Of a DNA stretch of 64,000 nt, positions 35,471-44,600 are shown piece after piece. Source of the stretch: Tumebacillus avium (GTDB lineage Bacteria > Bacillota > Bacilli > Tumebacillales > Tumebacillaceae); assembly GCF_002162355.1 (NCBI RefSeq), contig NZ_CP021434.1, positions 652,501 through 716,500 on the forward strand, in the 5' to 3' direction. Made by a program: the position numbers and the translations under genes. Numbering within the stretch: the stretch's first letter is position 1; every line of letters starts with the position of its first letter. The notes under the pieces are model-generated. The model was not told the origin of the DNA. It saw only the letters and a list, made by a program, of their open reading frames with translations, and did no database searches.

Positions 35471-37261
35471 ATGCAACCTGTCCATCACTATATACGCCTG
35501 ACCGAACACCTGCCGCACGCGGCCGTCGGACAGCCTGTCCCGATCACGCAGGACGAGATCGCCGCGATTCTCTGCTGCACCCCGCGCAACGCCAAGCTGA
35601 TCGTCAAAAAGCTGGCCGAGCAGAACTGGATTCACTGGCAGCCGGGACGCGGGCGCGGCAACACGTCGCTGCTCACGTTGCAGATCGCGCCTGCCGACCT
35701 GCTGTTTTCGCTGGCACAGGAACTGGTGCGCACCGGCGACATCCGCACGGCCAGCGGGCTGATCGAGCCGTATGCTGCCGAACTGCCTGCCCTGCGCACC
35801 CGCTATGAGAGCTGGCTGAGTTCCCACTTCGGCTACCACGCGGGAGGCGCGTCCGGCACGCCAGACATCCTGCGCATCACACACTCCAACCCGCTGAATC
35901 ACCTCGACCCGGCTCTGTGCATCCTGCGTTCGGAGACGCATCTGGTCAAACACATCTTCGACACCCTCGTCACACGCGACCCGGAAACAGGCGCGATCCG
36001 CCCGCATCTCGCCCATCACTGGGAGATCGGTGCAGACGGCACCCGGTACACGTTTTACCTGCGCAAAAGCGTCCTGTTCCACAACGGCACAACTTTTACC
36101 GCCCGCGACGCCGCTTTTACGATTGAGCGGATGAAGCAAGAATCGTTTTACCCGTGGATGGTCGCAGGCGTGAAAGAAGTGACCGTCCGCAACGACTTGA
36201 CGCTTGAAGTGCAGCTCGACGCGCCCAATCAGCTGTTTCTGCATTTCCTGAGCAGCGAGCGTGCAGCGATTGTCCCCCAAGTCTACTGCACGCGGATCGG
36301 CGAAGACTTCGCACGCCTGCCCGTCGGCAGCGGGCCGTTCAAAGTGATCCGCAATGACGACACGATGCTGATCTTAGAAGCGTTCACTCCGTACTTCCGC
36401 GAGCGTGCGTTTCTCGACCGCATCGAGATCTGGTTTATGACCGAGCCAAGCGTTGAGGCAACCATGCAGTACAATCAGGAAAATTCCGGCTGGGCCACGT
36501 CCGGCCAGCTGGAGCGGTCGTTCCAGATGCTCACTTTTAATCTGAACAAGGAAGGGCCGCAACAGCACCCTGCCTTTCGGAAAGCGTTCGCCCTGCTGCT
36601 CGACAGACAGCAGCTGATCGCAGACCTCGGCGGTCTCCGCTCCGCACCGGCCACGCGCTTTGACGTGCGCTTGGAGCCGGAACTGACTGCATCGGACGAT
36701 ACGCCTCGCCACGACCCGACTCACATCCGCGAACTGCTGGCGGAAAGCGGCTATGACGGCGAACCATTGCTGCTCTCCACCTACTTTGATGACGACCACA
36801 TTGAAGACGCCGAATGGTTGCAAAGCCGCTGCAGCGCGTTTGGCATTCCGCTCATCATCCGCCCCCTGCCGTACCGCGAGATGATCACCATGGAAAACAT
36901 CGCCGCTTCCGACCTGATCCTCGACGGCGCGACGATGGAAGACGACACGGAGATGTCCTATCTCGACCTGCTGCTCACCCGCAGCTCCTTCCTCACCGAT
37001 CACCTGAGCCCGGAACAGCGCAGCCGGAACGACCAGACGATCCGCACCCTGTTGCAAAAAGCGACCCGGTCAGAACGGCTCGCCCTGCTGCAGGAAATGG
37101 AGTCTCAACTGCTGGAACAATATGCCGTCCTGCCGCTCTACCGCTTGTTTATCACCGTCTCCACCCGCCCGGAACTGCACGGCGTCACCTTGAATTCGCA
37201 AGGCTGGGTCGATTATCGCAACTTATGGTTGAAAGAGGGTCACAGCGCAAGTAATATTTAA
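35471..37261 (+). CDS. SgrR-family regulator (winged helix plus solute-binding domain)
   Basis: A 596-residue protein with an N-terminal DNA-binding domain (about 1-110: ITQDEIAAILCCTPRNAKLIVKKLAEQNWIHWQPGRGRG). It is fused to a SBP_bac_5 periplasmic-binding-protein-like sensor domain (ILRITHSNPLNHLDPAL, LVTRDPETGAIRPHLAHHWE, LPVGSGPFKVI). There is no signal peptide, so it is cytoplasmic and senses an intracellular ligand. MFS transporter gene follows after 29 bases and an ABC exporter pair is divergent; it probably regulates one or both. Confidence 0.88.
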   Translation: MQPVHHYIRLTEHLPHAAVGQPVPITQDEIAAILCCTPRNAKLIVKKLAEQNWIHWQPGRGRGNTSLLTLQIAPADLLFSLAQELVRTGDIRTASGLIEPYAAELPALRTRYESWLSSHFGYHAGGASGTPDILRITHSNPLNHLDPALCILRSETHLVKHIFDTLVTRDPETGAIRPHLAHHWEIGADGTRYTFYLRKSVLFHNGTTFTARDAAFTIERMKQESFYPWMVAGVKEVTVRNDLTLEVQLDAPNQLFLHFLSSERAAIVPQVYCTRIGEDFARLPVGSGPFKVIRNDDTMLILEAFTPYFRERAFLDRIEIWFMTEPSVEATMQYNQENSGWATSGQLERSFQMLTFNLNKEGPQQHPAFRKAFALLLDRQQLIADLGGLRSAPATRFDVRLEPELTASDDTPRHDPTHIRELLAESGYDGEPLLLSTYFDDDHIEDAEWLQSRCSAFGIPLIIRPLPYREMITMENIAASDLILDGATMEDDTEMSYLDLLLTRSSFLTDHLSPEQRSRNDQTIRTLLQKATRSERLALLQEMESQLLEQYAVLPLYRLFITVSTRPELHGVTLNSQGWVDYRNLWLKEGHSASNI

Positions 37262-37290
37262 GAGTAAATAAGCTACAGGAGGAACCATCC

Positions 37291-38556
37291 ATGCGCTTAC
37301 GTTTTACCGGTCTGTGGCGTCATCGCGACTTTCTGAAGCTGTGGTCGGCCGAAACGATCTCGATGTTCGGCTCACAGATCACCTACCTCGCCCTGCCGCT
37401 GATCGCCGCTCTGGTACTGGGGGCAACTCCAACTCAGATGGGCATCCTGGCGGCCGCCGGGACGGTGCCGTACCTGCTGTTTGGCCTGTTTGTCGGCGCT
37501 TGGGTCGACCGTCTGCCGCGCAAGCCGATCATGCAGATCGCCAACCTGTTCCGCGCCGGGCTCCTGCTGACGATTCCGGCCGCCGCCTATGCGGATGTGC
37601 TGACGATCGGGCAGTTGTTCCTCGTCGTCTTTCTGACCGGCACAGCGACCGTGTTTTTTGATGTCGCTTCGACTTCTTATCTGCCTTCGGTGATCGCTCG
37701 CGTTGATCTGGTCGAAGGAAACAGCAAGTTTGAATTTACCAATTCGCTCTCCCGCATCACAGGACCGGGTCTGGGCGGTGCCTTGGTGCAGTTGGTCACC
37801 GCGCCGTTTGCGATCCTCGTCGATGTGGTGGGATTCCTGGTCTCATCTTTATTGCTCACCTTTATCCGCACGAAAGAGACGGTCGAACAGCCGCAGGGCG
37901 GCAAACAGAACATCTGGGGTGACATCGGGGAAGGGCTGCGCGTGGTGTTTGGCTCGCGCATCCTGCGCCCGATCATTCTGTCCACCGCCGTGTTTAATTT
38001 CTGCATGTCGCTGATCCAGCCGATCTTTCTGCTGTTTATCACCCGCGACCTCGGTCTCGCGCCGACGATGATCGGGCTGATCTTCGGCATGTCGGGCGTC
38101 GGCGCGATGATCGGCGCCCTGCTCGCCGGAAAGCTGAAACAGCGCTTTGGCGTCGGTCCTGCCATCGCCTGGGCGATCCTGTTCACCGGGATCTCGATGC
38201 TGATGAAGCTCTTCGCCGTCACCCTGCCAACCGCAGGCGCGGTGCCGCTGCTGATGGGCGCGCAGATCGTCGACATGATCATGATCGTCATCTACAACAT
38301 CAACCAAGTTTCCCTGCGCATGGCGATCACGCCAAACCGCCTGCACGGGCGGATGAACGCATCGATCCGCTTTGTTGTCGTTGGCATCATGCCGCTTGGG
38401 GCGCTGGCCGGGGGCTTGCTCGGCGGTGTGGCCGGGGTGTTCAACACGATGATCATCGGCGGGGTCGGCATCATGCTCGCCGCCTGCCTCATCTTGTTCT
38501 CGCCGGTGCGCAAGATGCGCGAAGTGCCTGTTGCGCCGGAGGAAGCGGCCGCATAA
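37291..38556 (+). CDS. MFS transporter (EntS-like group)
   Basis: A 421-residue transporter with 12 hydrophobic segments. The N-terminal LWRHRDFLKLWSAETISMFGSQITYLALPLIA and the loop VGAWVDRLPRKPIMQ are typical of the MFS_3/EntS-like group, which often exports siderophores, peptides or drugs. ATG 37291 has AGGAGG 8 bases upstream. It is in an operon with the SgrR-type regulator and ends at a terminator shared with the NRPS genes. Confidence 0.9.
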   Translation: MRLRFTGLWRHRDFLKLWSAETISMFGSQITYLALPLIAALVLGATPTQMGILAAAGTVPYLLFGLFVGAWVDRLPRKPIMQIANLFRAGLLLTIPAAAYADVLTIGQLFLVVFLTGTATVFFDVASTSYLPSVIARVDLVEGNSKFEFTNSLSRITGPGLGGALVQLVTAPFAILVDVVGFLVSSLLLTFIRTKETVEQPQGGKQNIWGDIGEGLRVVFGSRILRPIILSTAVFNFCMSLIQPIFLLFITRDLGLAPTMIGLIFGMSGVGAMIGALLAGKLKQRFGVGPAIAWAILFTGISMLMKLFAVTLPTAGAVPLLMGAQIVDMIMIVIYNINQVSLRMAITPNRLHGRMNASIRFVVVGIMPLGALAGGLLGGVAGVFNTMIIGGVGIMLAACLILFSPVRKMREVPVAPEEAAA

Positions 38557-38567
38557 GGATGGCATCG

Positions 38568-38605
38568 AAAAAGACTCTGCAGAATGTCTGCAGAGTCTTT
38601 TTTGT
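38568..38605. terminator. Bidirectional terminator at the end of the NRPS operon
   Basis: AAAAAGACTCTGCAGA and TCTGCAGAGTCTTTTT form a perfect 16-bp stem over a 3-base loop (38568-38602), with a T run on each strand. It serves the MFS gene and the last NRPS gene. Confidence 0.95.
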
Positions 38606-38616
38606 GTTTGTGTGCG

Positions 38617-41600
38617 TTAGACCAGTTGTTTGCACAGGCGCTGCACAATCGTTTGCACGTGCGGCGCACGGATGATCGAGTAGTGGTCAGCGTCGAGACG
38701 GGTCACCGTGACGTCGGCCAGCTCCTGCCAGCCAAGGTCGTGCTCCGATGCTTGGAACAGCTCCACGCGCACGTCGCACTGCAAAGGACGGTATGCCTGC
38801 AAAGCGGTGCGGTTGGCGCTAAACACTTCGTACAGGCGGCGGAACTGCTGCGGTGTAAGGTCAGGAAGCATACCTGCTGCAGTCACGGCAGCATACAAGG
38901 CGTCTACCGTTTGCGGGTTGAAGTCTTGCGCTTGTACTGTGTTTGGGTTCAGATCGTGCTGACCTGCGGAATCGGCGACCAGTGCCGAGTGGAAGCTTTC
39001 AGCCTGCTCTTCGGTCGGACGCAGGCCATGCTGTCCGGCGAGGTCGGCGGCAAAGGCGAGCAGGAGGTTCGGCTCCGCTTCCCCGATGCCGTCGCGCGGT
39101 TCGTAGGTGTCGAGCATCAGGAGAAATTCCACGTCCTGACCGGCGTGTTTCAGCTGGGCGGCCAACTCATATGCCACCGCGCCGCCGAAGGACCAGCCGC
39201 CTAAGCGGTACGGCCCTTGTGGCTGCACGCGGCGGATTTCGGCGGCATAACGTGCAGCCAGTTCAGGGATCGAGCGGAGCGGCGTTTCGCCCGTTTCCAG
39301 TCCCGGCGCTTGCAGGGCGTAGACGGGCATCTCGCCTTTCAGCTGGTCGGCCAGCTCGACGTAGCTCATCGCGCCGCCGCCGACCGCATGGACGAGGAAG
39401 AGCGGTGCAGAGCTTCCCTCCGTTTGCAGCGGCACCAGCACAGAAGTTGCGGACTGCATAGCTTCTTGATCGCCTAGCAGCAGAGCCAATTTTTCCACGG
39501 TGCGGTGCTCGAACAAGACGGACAAAGGCAACGTGCGGGCAAATTCCTTCTCGATCAGCGCCATCAGACGCAGGGCGAGCAGCGAATGTCCGCCGAGATG
39601 GAAGAAGTCGTCGTGCACGCCCGCCTGCTCCACGCCAAGCAGCGTCGAGAAGAAGCCGGCCAGCGTCTGCTCGGCGGCGGTGCGCGGCGCGAGGTACGGC
39701 GTCTCGCGGTCGCTCTGCGCTCCTTCCGGCGCAGGAAGCGCTATGCGGTCAACTTTGCCGTTTGGCGACAAGGGCAGTTGGTCGAGCACGACAAAGGCGG
39801 ACGGCACCATATAGTCGGCGAGCGTGGTCTGCAGGTGAGCGCGCAGATCGCTTGCCGACAGCTTGATTGCTCCGGCAGGCACGACGTAACCGACGAGGCG
39901 CTTGTCGCCGTTTTGCTCCAGCGCGGTGACCACCGTTTCACGCACCTCGGAGTGTGCGAGCAGCGCCGACTCGATCTCGCCAAGCTCGATGCGGAAGCCG
40001 CGGATCTTGACTTGGAAGTCGAGACGGCCGAGGTATTCCAGCGCACCGTTTGGCAGCCAGCGGGCGAGGTCGCCCGTCTTGTACAGGCGTCCGTACGGCG
40101 TCTGGATGAAGCGCTCCGCCGTCAGCTCCGGACGGTTGTGGTAGCCGAGCGCCAACTGCTCGCCGCCGATGAACAGCTCGCCCGCCACCCCGACCGGGAC
40201 AGGCAGGAGGTGTTCGTCAAGCACGTGCATCGCCGTGTTGGCGACAGGGCGGCCGATCGGCACCAGCTTCAAGACGTTGTCCGGCTCGCACTCCCAGTAG
40301 GTGACGTCGACCGATGCTTCGGTCGGGCCGTAGAGGTTGTGCAGGCGGCAGGACAGCTTTTGGAAAAACTTTTCCTGCAGATCGTACGGCAACGCTTCGC
40401 CGGAGCACATCACCTGGCGCAGCGTGGAGATCGTGGACAGCTCCTGCTCTTCCAGGAACAGTTGGAGCATCGACGGCACGAAATGCATCGTCGTGATCCC
40501 TTGCCCGTTGATCAGATCGAGCAGGTAGCGGCTGTCTCCGTGTCGGCCCGGCTCCGCAACGACCAGCGCCGCGCCGGTCATCAGCGGCCAGAAGAACTCC
40601 CAGACCGAAACGTCAAACGAGAACGGCGTCTTCTGCATCACGCGGTCGGACGGGGTCAGACCGTACTGCTCCTGCATCCAGAGCAGACGGTTCGCGATGC
40701 CGCGGTGCGGGACGAGAACGCCTTTCGGGTGGCCGGTGGAGCCGGAGGTGTAAATCATGTAGGCCGGATCGTCCAGTCCGGCCGCGTCGGCGAGGTCTTC
40801 ACCCGCGCCTTGGGTCAGGTCGAGCAGGTCGACACACAAGGTCTTACCTTTCGCCGCAGAGAAGCGGTCTTCAAGGTGCGACTGAGTGAGCAGCACTTCC
40901 GGCGTCGCGTCCTGCTGCATGAAGGCGAGGCGTTCGGCCGGATAGTCCGGGTCGAACGGCACATAAGCGCCGCCAGCTTTGAGGATCGCAAGCAGGGAAG
41001 TGACCATCTCGATGGAACGCTCCATCGCCACACCGACCAGACAGCCGCGTGTGACGCCTTGCGCCTGTAACAGACGGGCGAGGCGGTTGGCGCGTTGGTT
41101 CAGCTCGGCATAGGTCAGCGCGGTGTCGCGGAAGATGACCGCTTGCCCTTGCGGAGTGCGTGCGGCCTGCGTTTCGATCAGGCGGTGCAGCGGCTGGAGA
41201 TCATAGTCGCGTGCCGTATCGTTAAAGCCATGCAGCAGCATGTGTTCGTCGTAGCTGAGCAGGTTGGCTTTTGCATAGTGCGCCTGCGGGTCTTGCGCCA
41301 TGTCGCGCAGGGCAAATTCATAGTAGCGTGCCACGCGCTGCATCTGCTCCCCGGCAAATTCGGAGGCATCCCAGCGAACTTGCATTTTCAGCTGCGCGGT
41401 GGTCAGGTCTTGCGAGCATTCCACGCCAAACGCGAAGTTGGTGTCGGCGGTGGCGTGGAAGTCGACCACTTCGACTTCTTGCACTTCCTGCAGGGCTTCG
41501 TAGACGTGGAAGTGAGTGTAGTTGAAGGCGGCTTCGAACAAGGGTTGCCCGCCGAGCTCCTGCTGCACCTGCGCCATCGGGTAGCGGCGGTGCGGGAGCA

Positions 41601-44600
41601 TCTCCTGTTCGGCGGAGAAAGCGCCGCGCACGAGATCGAGCCACGTGCCGCCGTCGAGAGTCAGGCGCAACGGCAAGGTGTTCAGGAACAGACCCAAGGT
41701 GCGTTCGCCGTCCTCCGCCTCGGTGCGTCCGCCGGCGACGAGACCGGTCACCACGTCCGGCTGCCCGGTGAGCAGGCTCATCACCCGCAGATGGGCGGCG
41801 AGCAGGATGCTCTTCACCGGCACGCCCGCAACGCGAGCGAAGTCTTTGAGCTGCTCAGACACGTCTTCAGGAATCGCGACTTCCGCGTAGCTGATCCGGG
41901 CCGTGCTCGCTTCCGCCTGCTCGGTCTGGCGATTGTCAGCAGGCGTACGTGTTTCGTCTGCCTGAGCCGTTTCCGGCTTTTCGTCCCGACGGCTTCGGTG
42001 ATCCGTACTGCTTTCCACAGCATGGAATCCTTCTGTCATCGGCCAACGCGGCAAAGTTCCGAAATTCGCATCCGCGAGCTTGTCCTGCCAGAACTGCGCA
42101 GACTGCGGTGATTGCAGCGCCTGCTGCTCAAGTGCGACATAGTCGCGGAACTGCGCCTGCAGCGGCTGGTCAGCCACCTCTTCCCCGCGCAGGAGTGCCG
42201 CATAGGTGCGGAACACTTCGGTCAGCAAGGACGCGACGCTCCAGCCGTCGAGGATGGCGTGGTGCTCGGTCAGGCCGAACTGCACGGTGTCGTCAGCCAG
42301 CAGATGCAAAGTGACGCGCAGGAGCGGAGCCTGCGACCAGTCGAAACGGTTCTGCAGTTCGTCCGCATGCCAGCGTTCCAACACAACGGCCTGCTCCTCC
42401 GCCGACCGCCCGCGCAGATCGACGATCTCCAGCGGCAGGTCGACGCGCTCATGTACCAATTGCAACGGCTCGCTGTACCCGGTCAAGTCAAACGAGGTGC
42501 GCAAAACAGCATGGTTCTGCACGAGCCGGGCCAAGGCTTCCTCAAATTTTTCCACCGCCAGCTCCCCGCGCAGCTTGTAGGAGGTCACGTTGTGGTAAGC
42601 GATGGTGTCTTCCGTAAACGCGCTGTGGAACAGCATCCCCGCCTGCAGTTTGGTCAGCGGATAAGCATCTGCCAGCCCGCCCGGAAGCAGTTGGCGATCC
42701 GCTTCCTTGACCAGAGCAAACGGCTCCAGACGCGGCGCAGTTGCCACAACATGCCCTGCGCCCCCTTCCGCCTTCACCGCCAATTCGCGAATCGTCGGGT
42801 AGCGGAACAGGTCTTGCAAGGTGACGTTCAGCCCCGCTGCAGTCGCTTGCGACAAGATCTGGATCGACAGAATCGAGTCGCCGCCCAGTTCAAAATAGTT
42901 GTCGTCAATCCCGACCGCATTCACGCCCAGCACTCCCGCCCAGATCGCGGCGAGCTGTTCCTGCACGAGATTCTCCGGCGCAGCAAACGCGGTGCGGCGG
43001 TCGGCCGACAGATTCGGCGCAGGCAACGCTTTGGTGTCGGTCTTGCCGTTCGCTGTCAGCGGCAACGCAGACAGGAACACGAACGCCGTTGGCACCATGT
43101 AGTCGGGCAAGGTTTCCTTCAGGAACGCCCGTAGTTCGCTCACTGAAACTTCCTGCCCCTCCTGCATCACGAGATACGCAGCGAGACGCTTGTCGCCCGG
43201 CGTGTCTTCGCGGACGATGACCACCGCTGCTTTGACATCCTTGTGCTTGGCGAGCGCTGCTTCGATCTCGCCGAGCTCGATGCGGAAGCCGCGCACTTTG
43301 ACCTGATGGTCGATGCGGCCTTGGTATTCCAGCTCCCCGCCCGGCAGATAACGGGCCAAGTCGCCCGTCTTATACAGCCGCGCCGCAGCGTCCTCCGCGA
43401 ACGGATGCGGGATAAACCGCTCCGCCGTCAGCTCCGGGCGGTTCAGATAACCGCGTGCCAAACCTGCTCCGCCGACATACAGTTCGCCGCGCACGCCGAC
43501 CGGAACGGGCTGCAGATTGGCGTCGAGCACATACAGCTCCAAGTCGGGAATCGGTTCGCCGATCACCGAGCCGATGCCGCTCTCCAGATCGCCCAGCCCA
43601 ATCGGGCGGTAGGTGACATGGACGGTCGTCTCCGTGATGCCATACATGTTGACCAGCTGCGGCTGTTGATCGCCATGGCGGTCAAACCACGGCTTCAAGC
43701 TTTGCAACTCCAGAGCCTCCCCGCCAAAAATCACATAGCGCAGAGCAAGCTCTCCAGCAAGATCCAATTTTTCTTCAGCGGCGATCAACTGGCGGAAAGC
43801 GGACGGCGTCTGGTTCAGCACCGTCACCCCTTCGCGGGCGAGCAGTTCGCAGAACGCTTCCGGCGAGCGCGAGACGAGGTACGGCACGACGACCAATTTG
43901 CCGCCATACAGCAACGCCCCCCACAGCTCCCAGACCGAAAAGTCGAACGCATAAGAATGGAACAACGTCCAGACATCATGTTCGTCAAAACCGTACCAGT
44001 GCTCCGTCGCCGCCATCAAGCGGCCGACGTTGCGGTGCGGGATCAACACGCCTTTCGGGTTGCCCGTCGAGCCGGACGTGTAGATGATGTACGCCAGATT
44101 GTCCGGCGTCATCTCCACCCCAAGGTTCGCTCCGCTCTTCTCTGCAATCCACTCAGCATCACGGTCCAGGCAGACCGTGTCCGCTTCGGTCGCAGGCAAT
44201 GTCGCCAGCAAATGCGACTGGGTGACGAGCAGCCCGATCTCCGCATCTTCCAGCAGGAACGCCAGACGCTCCGGCGGATAGGACGGGTCGAGCGGCACAT
44301 ACGCCGCGCCCGCCTTCAAGATGCCGAGGATGCCGACCACCATGTCGATCGACCGCTCCACCGCCAAACCGACCAACCGCTCCGGCCCCGCGCCTTTCGT
44401 TTGCAAAAAGCGGGCCAGGCGGTTGGCGCGTTCGTTAAGCTGGGCATAAGTCAGCTCTTCCCCGTCATACACCGCCGCGATCCGCTCCGGCGTGCGTGCC
44501 GCCTGCGCTTCAAACAGCTCATGCAGGCAGGCTTCCTGCGGAAAACGCTTCGTCTCGCGCTGCCAGCTTTGCAACAAGGCCTGCTGCTCCTCCCGTGAAA

